DNA of 49,990 nucleotides from Terriglobales bacterium (GCA_025936825.1 JAICSO010000028.1:1-49990); one strand, 5' to 3'. Positions 1 to 9,731 are shown, counted from the first letter of the stretch. Translations and numbers: made by a program. Notes: generated by a model from the letters alone, not told the origin.

Positions 1-8
1 ATGTTGAA

Positions 9-1439
9 CCACATTGAAAGTGTCCCCTTGAAAGCACATTAGAAGTGTCCCCTTTAGAGTTCCTCCGACGAGGAGGAACCGCGATTGGGGAGAACGGGAT
101 TGAGCCGGAAGGAACTGAGCCGAGTGGAAGTGATGGGGCGGGTGAAGGCGCAGAGTCTGCGATTGTGCGAGGCGGCGGAGATGCTGGGGTTGAGTTATCG
201 GCAGAGCAAGCGGATCTGGGCGCGGTACCGGGTGGGAGGAGCGAAGGCGTTACAGCATGGGAACTGTGGTCGGGTGTCGAATCGGGCCTACCCGTCGAAG
301 TTTCGAGCTGCGGTACTGAAACAGGTCCAATCCCGGTATGAGGATTTCGGCCCGACGTTGGCTTGTGAGCATCTGGCCAGCGATGACGGGCTCGCCGTGC
401 ATGCTGAGACACTGCGGCGCTGGCTCCGGGAGACTGGGCTGTGGCAGAGACAACGACGACGGAAACCGTACCGACGGCGACGGGAAGCAAAGGCACACTT
501 TGGCGAGTTGGTGCAGTTGGACGGAAGCTTTCATGAGTGGCTGGAAGAACGCGGGCCGCGGGGCTGTCTGATGCACATGGTCGATGACGCCACGACCACG
601 GCCGTGGGCTGGTTCACGGCGGAAGAGTCGATCTGGGCGGCGGTGGCAATATTGCGGCGTTGGATCGAGCGTTACGGGGTGCCACAAGCGCTGTACACGG
701 ACTGGAAGAACGTCTACGTGCGCCCGCCCAATGCTGGGGAGCGCATGCGCGGAGAGCCGGCGGTGACGCAGTTTGGGCGCATGTGCGCGAAGCTGGGCAT
801 CGAGATCATCGCTGCCAGTTCGCCGCAAGCCAAAGGGCGAGTGGAGCGGGCGCACGGCACGCATCAGGATCGGCTGGTGAAGAAACTGCGCCTGGCCGGA
901 ATCGCCAGCTACGAGCAGGCCAATGCGTTTCTGGACGCGCACTACCTGGCCGAGCACAACCGGCGTTACGCGCATGCCGCGGCGGCGCAAGCCGATTATC
1001 ACCGGCGACGCCTGACGGCGCGGCAATTGGATGAAGTCTTCTGGCTGGAGGAAGAACGTGTGGTGAGTGAAGACTGGGTGGTGCGCTACCAGAACCGGCT
1101 GTTGCAACTGGAGCGGCCCAGCTGCCCCAGGATACCGGCGAAGAGTCGCGTGCAGGTACGGGAAAACCAAGCTGGGGAACTGGCCATTCACTATCGCAAT
1201 CATCGTCTGGGGTTCCGCGAAGTGAAGCCAGCTTCTAAAGAGCTAAGCGAGGGAAGGGGCGCTGCCCCTTCCCCCGCGCCCCCATCCCCGAGACCCAAAG
1301 CCTGCATTCCGGCGCCTGATCATCCGTGGAGAAGAAATCGATATCAGCAAATGAAAACGCCGATCTTTTCTGCGGCTTGGTAGACCTACAACCAGGGGAC
1401 ATTTCTATTGTGGACAAGACGGGGACATTTCTATTGTGG
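9..1439 (+). mobile_element. Insertion sequence with doubled terminal inverted repeats
   Basis: The element carries one DDE transposase gene and is bounded by related ends. Each end has two copies of an about 19-base repeat. Left copies are at 9-27 (CCACATTGAAAGTGTCCCC) and 34-52; right copies are at 1395-1413 and 1421-1439 (GGGGACATTTCTATTGTGG) in inverted orientation. Outer left and right copies match at 15 of 19 positions. The left end lies 8 bases from the window edge, so a target duplication cannot be assessed. The transposase resembles the long-DDE transposases grouped as ISNCY/IS1202-like, but that family assignment is recall, not a search. Confidence 0.85.
85..1383 (+). CDS. DDE transposase of the insertion sequence
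   Basis: This 432-residue protein catalyses cutting and joining of the element ends. An N-terminal helix-turn-helix (about residues 15-60, with LCEAAEMLGLSYRQSKRIW) would bind the terminal repeats. An integrase-type DDE core follows: QLDGSFHEW (first Asp), LYTDWKNVY (second Asp) and AKGRVERAHGT (Glu). The TTG start at 85 is chosen because AGGAGG lies 8 bases upstream (71-76); the next start in frame is ATG 133. The last 60 residues are Pro/Arg-rich and run toward the right terminal repeat, so the true family C-terminus may be shorter. The frame is intact, so the element could be active. Confidence 0.88.
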   Translation: MGRTGLSRKELSRVEVMGRVKAQSLRLCEAAEMLGLSYRQSKRIWARYRVGGAKALQHGNCGRVSNRAYPSKFRAAVLKQVQSRYEDFGPTLACEHLASDDGLAVHAETLRRWLRETGLWQRQRRRKPYRRRREAKAHFGELVQLDGSFHEWLEERGPRGCLMHMVDDATTTAVGWFTAEESIWAAVAILRRWIERYGVPQALYTDWKNVYVRPPNAGERMRGEPAVTQFGRMCAKLGIEIIAASSPQAKGRVERAHGTHQDRLVKKLRLAGIASYEQANAFLDAHYLAEHNRRYAHAAAAQADYHRRRLTARQLDEVFWLEEERVVSEDWVVRYQNRLLQLERPSCPRIPAKSRVQVRENQAGELAIHYRNHRLGFREVKPASKELSEGRGAAPSPAPPSPRPKACIPAPDHPWRRNRYQQMKTPIFSAAW

Positions 1440-1521
1440 TATGACATGTTCCAGCGGCCTGATTGACTGGCCAAAGCTCAGTGTGCCAAACTCCTTCGCA
1501 ACAATTTGCTTGGGGGCTGCT

Positions 1522-3405
1522 ATGCGGATTCAGGGTTTTGGGCGGCTCTGGGCCGTCCCGTTTCTCGTCGCTGTATCGTTTAGCACCACATCTGCTCTCC
1601 CTGTTTGTTGCCTGTTACAGGAGTCTCCGTCCTCGTCCCAAACTCCGCAAAGTGCAGCAATGCTAGTCATCAAATTGTTTTCGGAGCGCGCTGGCACTCA
1701 GCTGGATAGGCAGGCTGTGTTGAAGTTAACGAATCTCGCGGACGGATCGGCGACTTGGCAAACTACGGATGAGCACTCCCAGGCTGTGTTTCCCAGCATT
1801 TTAAGCGGTGCTTATGAGATCGAAGTAAGTGCGCTTGGGTACGCTGGCGTCACGCAGGAACTACGGGTGGAGGATTCGTTACCTGCGGCAGAGATGGAAA
1901 TTGTCCTTCGGCGGGATGTCGATCCAGACGTGGCTGATGGCACTATGCCGCCCAAGGCACGGAAACTCGCTAAACATGCGATCGGCCAGCTGAGATCGGA
2001 GAAACTACCGCAAGCGCAGAAACAACTGGATGAAGCATATCGCCTTGCTCCTCATAGTCCGGACGTGAACTTTCTTTTGGGGTTCCTGTATTTTCGTGAA
2101 AGAGATTTCGCGAGGGCCGCAACCTACCTGGGCGAAGCGGCCAAGCTGAATTCTCAGAATGCGGAAGCGTTCACGTTGCTGGGTCGAACGCACCTCGAGC
2201 GTGAGGATTATTCTTCAGCGCGATCGGCGTTACAGCAAGCTATATTGCTGGATTTCGAGAACTGGCTGCCGCACAATCTCCTGGCAGACGCCTACTTAAG
2301 GGAGGGCAATTATGAAAAAGCCCGCGACGAAGCTGAAATTGCGATCAGGAAGGGAGGCCACGCCGCCAGCCCCTCTCAATTAGTCCTTGGAGAGTCACTT
2401 TTTAAAACGGGACACATCCGGGAGGCGGTAGACGCCATGAACATCTTCTTACAGGAATTCCCTCGGCATGCCATGGCGGATCAGCTGCGCAATGTTGTGA
2501 CCAAGATGAACGAGCAAATTGCGGGTGTCAAAGAATCGACGCCAGTAAATCGCCGGCTTCCCGAGTTCGATCCGCTCGCGGCTGTTACCGCGCCGAGCGT
2601 GCCGAAGACCTCCTGGAAGCCGCTAGGAGTCGACGAGGTCAAGCCTTTGGTCGCGATGGGCGTCGCTTGCCCCACTTCGCAGGTGATGGGCGAATCAGGA
2701 AAACGTGTCGAGGAGCTAGTGCAAAACGTGGAGCGTTTTGCCGCCGTAGAAGACTTGCTTCATCAAAATCTTGACAATTATGGAATACCGGTCCGAACCT
2801 TAACTCGCAAGTACAACTACGTTGCCAGCATATCCGAGCCTGAACCAGGAATTCTGAACGTCGACGAAGACCGCGCCGAAAGGCTCACCTTGGAAGGTTA
2901 TCCCGATAGCATCGCAAGCACTGGCTTTGCTACTCTCGCCCTGGTGTTTCATCCCCACATGCGTGAGACCTTCGCGATGGCATGCGAAGGTCTCGGAGAT
3001 TGGGGCGGCCACGCTAGCTGGCTAGTGCACTTTCGACAACGAGATGATCGTCCCAATCATATGCACGGCTACAAGGTTGGCAATCAGATCCGTTTCGTGG
3101 GTTTGAAGGGCAGGGCTTGGATTGCTGCCGACAGCTTCCAGATCCTCCGCATTGAGGCGGAAATTGTTCACCCAGCGCCAGACATTCAACTGGGCAGTGA
3201 ATACCAAATCGTGGAATACGGGCCGGTGGCTTTCCCGAAGAAACATACGGCGCTATGGCTGCCCAAAACTGCGCAAATCTATTTCGACCTGCGCAAACAT
3301 CACTACTACCGCCGACACAGGTTCGATCATTACATGCTGTTCTCGGTGGATTCCGACGAGAAACGGAAAGAGCCGTTATCAACACCGGCCCGAGAAGGAT
3401 TGTGA
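1522..3405 (+). CDS. Exported TPR protein with carboxypeptidase-regulatory-like domain
   Basis: From ATG 1522 the product has 627 residues. The frame is open further upstream (to 1408) but that part overlaps the IS end, and 1522 starts a clear signal peptide (MRIQGFGRLWAVPFLVAV). After the signal comes a beta-sandwich resembling carboxypeptidase regulatory-like domains (about 46-130), then tetratricopeptide repeats (about 145-300) with typical helical pairs such as DVNFLLGFLYFRERDFARAA. The last 250 residues have no recognised domain. Proteins of this layout are common in Acidobacteria and are presumed to be extracytoplasmic interaction proteins. No substrate can be inferred, and neighbours do not form an operon with it. 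Confidence 0.8.
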   Translation: MRIQGFGRLWAVPFLVAVSFSTTSALPVCCLLQESPSSSQTPQSAAMLVIKLFSERAGTQLDRQAVLKLTNLADGSATWQTTDEHSQAVFPSILSGAYEIEVSALGYAGVTQELRVEDSLPAAEMEIVLRRDVDPDVADGTMPPKARKLAKHAIGQLRSEKLPQAQKQLDEAYRLAPHSPDVNFLLGFLYFRERDFARAATYLGEAAKLNSQNAEAFTLLGRTHLEREDYSSARSALQQAILLDFENWLPHNLLADAYLREGNYEKARDEAEIAIRKGGHAASPSQLVLGESLFKTGHIREAVDAMNIFLQEFPRHAMADQLRNVVTKMNEQIAGVKESTPVNRRLPEFDPLAAVTAPSVPKTSWKPLGVDEVKPLVAMGVACPTSQVMGESGKRVEELVQNVERFAAVEDLLHQNLDNYGIPVRTLTRKYNYVASISEPEPGILNVDEDRAERLTLEGYPDSIASTGFATLALVFHPHMRETFAMACEGLGDWGGHASWLVHFRQRDDRPNHMHGYKVGNQIRFVGLKGRAWIAADSFQILRIEAEIVHPAPDIQLGSEYQIVEYGPVAFPKKHTALWLPKTAQIYFDLRKHHYYRRHRFDHYMLFSVDSDEKRKEPLSTPAREGL

Positions 3406-3636
3406 GTTCGGCGCATCCACACTGATCAACGTGCGGCTGTTAGAAAATTAAACTTTTCTAACCCCGAGAATGTAGATCTGAAGATCCAGCATTTCTGCGG
3501 GTTTTTAAGCCTCGCTTTTGGAGAGGGTTTCTAACACCTGCTTCCGGCTACCGAGAGAGCTACACGTTCGCGCGGATACTCCGCAGCTGGAGTTCTGAAC
3601 ACGTCTCGCGGAAGTGGCGCAGCACGGCTCAGGCAG

Positions 3637-4047
3637 TTATTGAAAGGAGCACACAGCCCGTTCCTGGTCGTCAAAAGTTTCAAACAACTTGAGCAGTCCC
3701 GTCATTCTCAATGTCTGGACTGCAAATTTCGAGGGGCTCAGAAGCTTGACTGAACCGGCTCGCTGCTTAGCGGCGGTCAGATACCGAACCAGCAAGCCTA
3801 TACCGCTGGAGTCGATCATGGAAACTTCGGCGAGATCAATCACAAAGCGCGTTTGCCCAGCGTTCAACAAGTCCTCGAAGGTGTCGCGCATACGGTCCAC
3901 CGCCTCGCCCAGGTTGAGGCGGCCACGCAGCTTGATGACTTTCACGTCCGATTGACTGCGAACCTCGATCTCCAAATGTTGTCCCTTCCCAAACAGGGCA
4001 CTCAGTTCATGGCTCCGAAATCCCGCAGTGCCCGCGCCGGTTGACAC
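3637..4047 (-). CDS. STAS-domain protein, anti-sigma factor antagonist type
   Basis: A 136-residue protein with a single STAS domain (about residues 25-130), the SpoIIAA/RsbV fold. The motif VSMIDSSGIGLLVRYL contains the serine region that is phosphorylated by anti-sigma kinases in this family. Start is GTG at 4047; the first 25 residues are not part of the domain and a later start is possible. It is transcribed away from the GAF-HlyD gene across a 118-base gap, so the two may share a divergent promoter region. No partner kinase gene is adjacent; the broken RsbU-type phosphatase near 18 kb belongs to the same type of switch, but a link is only inference. Confidence 0.85.
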   Translation of the reverse strand: MSTGAGTAGFRSHELSALFGKGQHLEIEVRSQSDVKVIKLRGRLNLGEAVDRMRDTFEDLLNAGQTRFVIDLAEVSMIDSSGIGLLVRYLTAAKQRAGSVKLLSPSKFAVQTLRMTGLLKLFETFDDQERAVCSFQ

Positions 4048-4165
4048 TGGCCGACCCCTCTGCTAGAGTGCGTTCCCAACCTAGAAGAAGCTTCGCAAAA
4101 TTGCAAATCGCAAGCGGTCTCCAGTCACAAAATTTCAGTGCGGTCGCTCCGGCAAGGCTCCTTAA

Positions 4166-6574
4166 ATGCCCATTCAGAGTTCGGGCTTGATGCTCCCCAT
4201 TACTGAACTATCAGCCCGTCTGCTAGAGACGCAAGAGGTGGGACCTCGCGCCCGAATCATTGCGCAGACAGTGGCTGAAGGCATTCCCGGCATTGCTGTC
4301 AATGTCTATGCAACATCGGCCGAGCCAGGCGGTGAGGTTTGGATTTGGCTCGCCAGCTCAGGTGATGTTGCGGTCGCTGAGTCTACGATTCCACTGCAGG
4401 CCGGGACCCTCGGCAGCTTGGCGCGTGACTTGAAACCTGTCCAGTTTGAGGGGAGTACTCTGATCCGTGAAGAATTTGCCCACCTCAACGTACGTCGAAC
4501 CCTGCTGTCTTTGTCCTACCTGCCCTTAATCCAAGAAGAGGTATTGACCGGCGCCATTGAAGTCCTCAGCTTCAGCGGCAAACTGAATGAACTCTACCTC
4601 GATGCCCTGCGGGGCGTAGCCGAAGTCGCCAGCAGTGCGCTATATGGAGCGCAGAGCTACGAGGATGAGCGCGACAACACTCTGACCTCAATTACGCGCC
4701 TGACTCAGCTGTACGACATCGAGAAAGTATTCAGCTCGACCCTGGAAATGAACGAGCTCCTGCCCATCATTGGCACAAAAATACGGGAGATGCTGGAGTG
4801 CGAAGCAGTGAATGTATGGCTACTGGAACCCGATGAGAGCTTGCGTCTTATGCACCAGTCGGGCACCGACGCTACCGTTCAGGCGGGAGCTTTGCAGCGG
4901 CCTGGGGAAGGAGTGCCGGGCGACGTATCGGACAATGGGGAGCCGGTTCTCATTCAGCACCCTCATGATAAGCGACTGATGAGACGAAATGAACAGACAT
5001 CTCACGGAGGCGTCCGATCGCTCATTGTCTCTCCGTTCATGGATCGGGAGTCGCTGGTGGGTGTCGTTGAAGCGGTCAATCCCGTTAACGGAGAGCCGTT
5101 CGATGATGACTGTTTGTTTACGCTGAGCCGTCTGGCGGAATCGGCTTCTATCGCCCTGCACAACGCAAGCCTGCTTGCAGCCGAGCGGAAGGTGGAAATT
5201 TTGGAAGCACTGGTTACCGTCAGTCAGGAGATCACCTCGACATTAGATTTGGACAGAGTGTTACAGGCTGTGGTGAACGGGCCAGCGGCCGTGATTCCAT
5301 ACGAACGGGCTGCCATTGCGCTGGAGCAGCGCGGGCGTATCCAACTCCGCGCCATTTCTGGAATCTCGGACTTTGATCCTGATGATCCCCAGATGACGCT
5401 GCTCAGCCAAACCCTCCAATGGGCATCTCTGCTGCGAGAATCGGCCCTGATCAGCCAGCATGGCGAAGAGCTCTCCGCTGATCGCGAGGAAACCCGGGCC
5501 AAGTTTCGACACTATTTCTCTCAGACCGGCAGCCGCGCGTTTCACGCTGTCCCTTTGGCCGATGAGGAAGGGCGGGTTGGGGTCTTGTCTTTTGAAAGCA
5601 GCGACGCCGATTTTCTGACCTCCGCACATTTGGAAATGATCAAGGTGCTAGGCAGCCAGGCCACGGTGGCACTGCGGAACGCGTCGCTGTATAAGGAAGT
5701 TCCTTTTATCGGGGTACTGCAGCCGCTGATCCATAAGAAGCAGCGCTTTCTGGCCTTGGACAAACATCGCCGCGCTCTGCTCATTGGGTCTGCTTTGGCT
5801 GCGGCGTTATTCTTGCTGCTGTTTCCTCTGCCTCTTCGCGTCGAGGGCGTGGCGACGGTGACCCCCGGGCGCGCGGCGCATGTGGGCGCCTACGTTGAAG
5901 GTGTGCTAAAGCAGATCAACGTGAAGGAAGGGGACCATGTTGGCAAAGGGACGGTGATTGCATCCCTTGAAGACTGGGACTACCGCTCTGCCCTGATGGC
6001 CGCTCAAGCCAAGCGGGACACGGCGAGCGCCCTGATGAACCGCGCCCTGGCTGCTAATGACGACACAGAGGCAGGCATTCAGCGTGCGCAAACGGATTAT
6101 TGGGCGGCCGAAGTTGCACGAGCCGGGGAGCGCCTGGATCGGACGCTGCTGCGATCACCCATCGACGGCGTGATTGCGACCCCTCATATTGAAAATCTGG
6201 TTGGCCATAAGCTCAAGTTCGGTGAGACGCTGGCCGAGGTCGTCGATAACTCGCAAGCCTTGGTGGACTTGATGGTGGATCAGGAAGACATGGAACTGAC
6301 GGCAGCGGGGCAGAAGGCGCGAATCAAGCTCGACGGCTTCCCGGCGCGCACTTTCCTGGGACAAGTCATAGTACTCAGCCCCGTAGGACGGCTGGAGGGA
6401 GATGCTCGGACGTTCGAGGCGCGCATTGCCGTTCCGAATCCCGAAGGCGTCCTGCGGGCCGGAATGCAGGGGCGCGGAAAAATATCGACGGGGTGGCGCC
6501 CGGCGGGTGAGGTATTCTTTCGCCGGCCTTTCCTCTGGCTCTGGTCGAAGCTGTGGTCTGGATTGGGGTGGTGA
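4166..6574 (+). CDS. GAF-domain and HlyD-type membrane fusion protein
   Basis: 802 residues. The N-terminal two thirds contain GAF-like modules (about 20-160, 190-335 and 345-515), which would sit in the cytoplasm and bind a small ligand or sense a state. One transmembrane helix (about 537-556, ALLIGSALAAALFLLLFPL) then leads to a periplasmic HlyD-type adaptor (about 560-790) with two lipoyl half-motifs (VEGVLKQINVKEGDHVGKG and LRSPIDGVIATPHIENLVGH) flanking a short coiled coil. Such adaptors normally bridge an inner-membrane pump to the outer membrane. It is first in a three-gene run with 6571 and 7482, whose starts overlap the preceding stops. The fusion of a sensor to an adaptor is unusual. 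No ABC, MFS or RND pump is encoded nearby. Confidence 0.85.
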   Translation: MPIQSSGLMLPITELSARLLETQEVGPRARIIAQTVAEGIPGIAVNVYATSAEPGGEVWIWLASSGDVAVAESTIPLQAGTLGSLARDLKPVQFEGSTLIREEFAHLNVRRTLLSLSYLPLIQEEVLTGAIEVLSFSGKLNELYLDALRGVAEVASSALYGAQSYEDERDNTLTSITRLTQLYDIEKVFSSTLEMNELLPIIGTKIREMLECEAVNVWLLEPDESLRLMHQSGTDATVQAGALQRPGEGVPGDVSDNGEPVLIQHPHDKRLMRRNEQTSHGGVRSLIVSPFMDRESLVGVVEAVNPVNGEPFDDDCLFTLSRLAESASIALHNASLLAAERKVEILEALVTVSQEITSTLDLDRVLQAVVNGPAAVIPYERAAIALEQRGRIQLRAISGISDFDPDDPQMTLLSQTLQWASLLRESALISQHGEELSADREETRAKFRHYFSQTGSRAFHAVPLADEEGRVGVLSFESSDADFLTSAHLEMIKVLGSQATVALRNASLYKEVPFIGVLQPLIHKKQRFLALDKHRRALLIGSALAAALFLLLFPLPLRVEGVATVTPGRAAHVGAYVEGVLKQINVKEGDHVGKGTVIASLEDWDYRSALMAAQAKRDTASALMNRALAANDDTEAGIQRAQTDYWAAEVARAGERLDRTLLRSPIDGVIATPHIENLVGHKLKFGETLAEVVDNSQALVDLMVDQEDMELTAAGQKARIKLDGFPARTFLGQVIVLSPVGRLEGDARTFEARIAVPNPEGVLRAGMQGRGKISTGWRPAGEVFFRRPFLWLWSKLWSGLGW

Positions 6575-7485
6575 CCTTGAGAATATCGCGACGACTTCCT
6601 GGGTTCTTCGTTCTGACACTGCTTGTGACCACGTCTTGCAGCCGCAGCGCGGCTCCGACTGAAGTGGCAGCCGCAGCACCGGTGCAACCCGCTCAACCCG
6701 CTGTGAGCGGTCCGGTAGCTCCATCGAACTACGACTACACCGCTTCCGGTCCGATTGTGGTCGAGAATCAAGTTGACGTTGCAGCCCAACGAGAGGGATT
6801 GGTGGTGCAGATTCTCGCCGAAACCGGTACCCCGGTGCGCAAGGGACAAGCGCTGGCCAAACTCGACGATCGCCAGATCCTGTCTGATCTGGAGGCAGCC
6901 CGAGCGAAGACGGCCAGCACGGAAGCCGATCTCAACAACTGGAAGGCGGAGGCCAAGGTACTGGAGGCCGACCTGCAACGCGCGCGCAAAATGTGGGAGG
7001 CCCATCTCATTCCGGAAGAGCAATTTGAGCACGTTCGCTACAAAGCCGAGGCCGACCAGTGGGACGTCAAACGCGTCGAACAGCTTCTCATCAATGCCCG
7101 TAATACTCAGCGATCCATGGAACTGGAATTGGAAAAAACGCAGATTACGGCGCCTTTCGACGGCATCGTGGCGCGTCGATATGTTCGAGCTGGGCAGACG
7201 GTAGCACGTGACGAACGCCTGTTCTGGGTCAGTGCCACCGGTCCATTGCGGATTCGATTCACGCTGCCCTCCAGATTTGTCAGTCAGGTTAAGGTCGGTC
7301 AAAAGTTGAACATCACCGTGCCTGACGGCAGCCCAGAGCTTGAACACATCGCGCGAGTCATCCAGATGAGCCCCATCGTGGATCCGGCGAGCGGCACCAT
7401 CGATGTGCTCGCGGAATTGACCGGCTCGGTGCCCGACCTGCGGCCCGGTATGCAGGCCAATGTTCATCTTGCTACGCACCCATGA
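6571..7485 (+). CDS. HlyD-family periplasmic adaptor lipoprotein
   Basis: From GTG 6571 (overlapping the previous TGA by GTGA) the product has 304 residues. It starts with a lipoprotein signal: positive residues, a hydrophobic stretch and LLVTTSC, with Cys as the acylated residue. The frame also opens at GTG 6553, but the signal and the coupling favour 6571. The body has the adaptor layout: first lipoyl half (VDVAAQREGLVVQILAETG), a coiled-coil hairpin (about 110-185), second lipoyl half (ITAPFDGIVARRYVRAGQTV) and a beta-barrel domain. Family members connect inner-membrane exporters with outer-membrane channels. Here it probably works with the flanking adaptor fusions; it overlaps the next gene by 4 bases. 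Confidence 0.88.
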   Translation: MTLRISRRLPGFFVLTLLVTTSCSRSAAPTEVAAAAPVQPAQPAVSGPVAPSNYDYTASGPIVVENQVDVAAQREGLVVQILAETGTPVRKGQALAKLDDRQILSDLEAARAKTASTEADLNNWKAEAKVLEADLQRARKMWEAHLIPEEQFEHVRYKAEADQWDVKRVEQLLINARNTQRSMELELEKTQITAPFDGIVARRYVRAGQTVARDERLFWVSATGPLRIRFTLPSRFVSQVKVGQKLNITVPDGSPELEHIARVIQMSPIVDPASGTIDVLAELTGSVPDLRPGMQANVHLATHP

Positions 7486-9635
7486 ACATCGCCAATGCCC
7501 TCAACGCAGCTCTGCCGGAATTGCCAGAGCGAGTCATCAAACGCGCCCTCCCCAAGTTAGATCCGCGGGTGATTGCAAAGCAGCAAATCGAACACGGAAA
7601 GCCGACCGTGCTCGCCAAACTGCCGGGTGCCGACAATTTCATCCGGCTGGAGCCCCCGCAATGGGTCCTTCTACAGTTATTCGATGGGGAGAGATCTTAT
7701 GCTGAGATTTCCGCTGAAGCGTCAGCCCAAACCGGAGTGCCGTATTCCGAAGAGGACGCCCGCGAGTTTGCTTCATTCCTGCAGGAGAACACAGAACTGT
7801 TTTACAAGAGTCCTCTGGAAAAGAACATCGCCCTGCAGCAGAAGTTGCGTAGTCAGCGGCTAAAGCGCAAAGCGTTCAGAAAAGCCATTGATTTTACTGA
7901 CATTGCCATCGCCGAATGGTCGCACGCAGACGACTTCATCTCCCGGATATACCCCTATCTGCGCTGGGTCTATACCAAGTGGTTCACCGTGCTGGCGCTT
8001 GCCATGTTCGGCGTGATGACATGGATGTGGGTCGGACGTTTTGGAGAAATCTGGGGTGACAGTTTCGAGTTTTACAATTTCACCACAAAGTCCGGGGGCG
8101 ATCTGCTGGAATTCTGGGTGCTATTCGGGGCCATGGCATTTTTCCACGAGTCCTTTCATGGCCTTACTTGCAAGCATTTTGGCGGGAATGTGGAGAACAT
8201 GGGATTCACCCTAATGTATTTCGCGCCAAGCTTCTATTGCGATGTCACCCAAGTGTGGATTTACGGAGGCAAGTGGGAGCGAATCGCCACCGCGATCGCT
8301 GGAATCTGGGGCGACCTGATCATCTGCTTCGTTGCGACGGCGGTGTGGTGGGCGACGACAGCGGGAATGAGCATACATAATCTGGCTTACAAGATCATGA
8401 TGGTTACCGGTGTTGGAGTTTCAGTGCTGAACCTGAATCCCCTGATCAAGCTCGACGGCTACTACATCTTCTGCGAACTGATCGGAAAACCTGATTTCAA
8501 AGAGAGCACCTCCGCCTACCTTTCCGCCTGGACGCGTAAGCACATCTTTCGGATGCCTGCGGACCTCGACTACGTGCCCAGACGGCAGCGCCCGTTTTAT
8601 CTGGCGTACGCCATCCTCTCGTCCATCTACGGCTACGTGCTGCTCACGTTTCTCATGGTTCTCGGGTATAACATCATGCATTCGTACTCGCCTGCCTGGG
8701 CCTTCGTTCCCGCCGCCTTGATCGGATATTGGGTATTTCGCGGCCGCATTCACGCATTGGGACGCTTTGCCAGGCTGTGCTACCTGGATAAGAAGGAGCG
8801 CGGCCTGAATTGGCTAAAAGGGTGGCGGGTGGCCGGCCTCGGAGTGGCACTACTGTTGCTGATTTTCCTCCCCATCTGGCCCGATTTTCAGGATGGGCCT
8901 TTTATTGTCGAGCCGGTCCGGCAAGCTTTCGTGCACGCGCCCGTACGGGGCAGGGTAGCGCAACTCTACGTTGAGGAAGGGCAACAAGTAACGGCTGGCC
9001 AGCTCCTCGCCAATCTCGAAAACGTTGACCTCGAGTCCGATCTGGCGAGGGTTCGCGCGGACCTGCAGGTGGCGTCGGCGCGCGCCACTCAGAGCCAAAT
9101 GCGTTACGGAGATTTTGCATCGGCCGAACGGGAGCGAGTACGTTTGCTGCAACAAGAGCGGAGCCTGAGTGAAGAGAGTGCGAAACTGCAGGTTAGGAGC
9201 CCTATCGCCGGAGTGGTCGCTACGCCCAGATTGAATGACCTCAAGGGCAGCTACCTCGAGGAGGGGGCGCCAGTGCTCGAAGTGGTAGACGACTCGAGAA
9301 TGCAGGCCCGAATCTACCTTCCTGAATTTGCCATGCACGACGTTCATCTCGGGACCGCCGTGCGGTTGCACGTTCAGTCTCGGGTACTGCCTCTTTCGGC
9401 GGTCATTCGTCTGATTTCGTCCAACTGGGTATCGCTGGATCCATCTTTAGCGGGAAAAGAACAGCTCGCAGGCATCAACCCGCCGCGGTTTTTCGCGGCT
9501 CAGGCATGGCTTGAGCGTTCTGCCGAGCTACATGCTGGGATGACGGGACTAGCAAAAATCAGGGTGGGACGGCGTAGTATTGCCAGTTTTGGTCTTCGCT
9601 TCGCGCGTGACCTGGTGTACCGCCGCATCTGGTAA
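7482..9635 (+). CDS. PqqD-like / M50 peptidase / HlyD fusion protein
   Basis: 717 residues in three parts. Residues 50-107 resemble PqqD, the RiPP leader-peptide recognition fold (FIRLEPPQWVLLQLFDGE, then YAEISAEASAQTGVPYSEED). Residues 155-440 form a multi-pass membrane domain with both M50 site-2-protease signatures: HESFH at 222-226 (HExxH) and NPLIKLDGYY at 319-328. A further membrane helix (about 445-465) leads to an HlyD-type adaptor (about 475-650) with a lipoyl motif near VRGRVAQLYVEEGQQVTAGQ. The layout suggests binding of a peptide leader, intramembrane cleavage and hand-over for export; that function is inference from domains. It is coupled to the upstream adaptor and converges on the repeat-peptide gene. 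Confidence 0.86.
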   Translation: MNIANALNAALPELPERVIKRALPKLDPRVIAKQQIEHGKPTVLAKLPGADNFIRLEPPQWVLLQLFDGERSYAEISAEASAQTGVPYSEEDAREFASFLQENTELFYKSPLEKNIALQQKLRSQRLKRKAFRKAIDFTDIAIAEWSHADDFISRIYPYLRWVYTKWFTVLALAMFGVMTWMWVGRFGEIWGDSFEFYNFTTKSGGDLLEFWVLFGAMAFFHESFHGLTCKHFGGNVENMGFTLMYFAPSFYCDVTQVWIYGGKWERIATAIAGIWGDLIICFVATAVWWATTAGMSIHNLAYKIMMVTGVGVSVLNLNPLIKLDGYYIFCELIGKPDFKESTSAYLSAWTRKHIFRMPADLDYVPRRQRPFYLAYAILSSIYGYVLLTFLMVLGYNIMHSYSPAWAFVPAALIGYWVFRGRIHALGRFARLCYLDKKERGLNWLKGWRVAGLGVALLLLIFLPIWPDFQDGPFIVEPVRQAFVHAPVRGRVAQLYVEEGQQVTAGQLLANLENVDLESDLARVRADLQVASARATQSQMRYGDFASAERERVRLLQQERSLSEESAKLQVRSPIAGVVATPRLNDLKGSYLEEGAPVLEVVDDSRMQARIYLPEFAMHDVHLGTAVRLHVQSRVLPLSAVIRLISSNWVSLDPSLAGKEQLAGINPPRFFAAQAWLERSAELHAGMTGLAKIRVGRRSIASFGLRFARDLVYRRIW

Positions 9636-9671
9636 GACAAACTTCGGACCATTCTAAGCTCCACAATGGCA

Positions 9672-9701
9672 GCGGGGCCAACCTCCCCCAGTTGGCCCCG
9701 C
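9672..9701. terminator. Strong hairpin between convergent genes
   Basis: An 11-base-pair perfect stem (GCGGGGCCAAC pairing with GTTGGCCCCGC) with an 8-base loop lies between the end of the M50 fusion gene and the end of the repeat-peptide gene. There is no T-run on either side, so it may end transcription with Rho or protect 3' ends of both transcripts. Confidence 0.55.
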
Positions 9702-9731
9702 CGAACCGCGAACGTCTTGCGCAAGACTGAA

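Noticed and set aside
250-1203. Long minus-strand open frame opposite the transposase
   Set aside because: The plus strand has a full DDE transposase with ribosome site; the opposite frame is low-complexity and without motifs.
6280-7479. Long minus-strand open frame (399 codons)
   Set aside because: It lies opposite two clear HlyD-type genes, has no domain pattern and is a codon-bias shadow.
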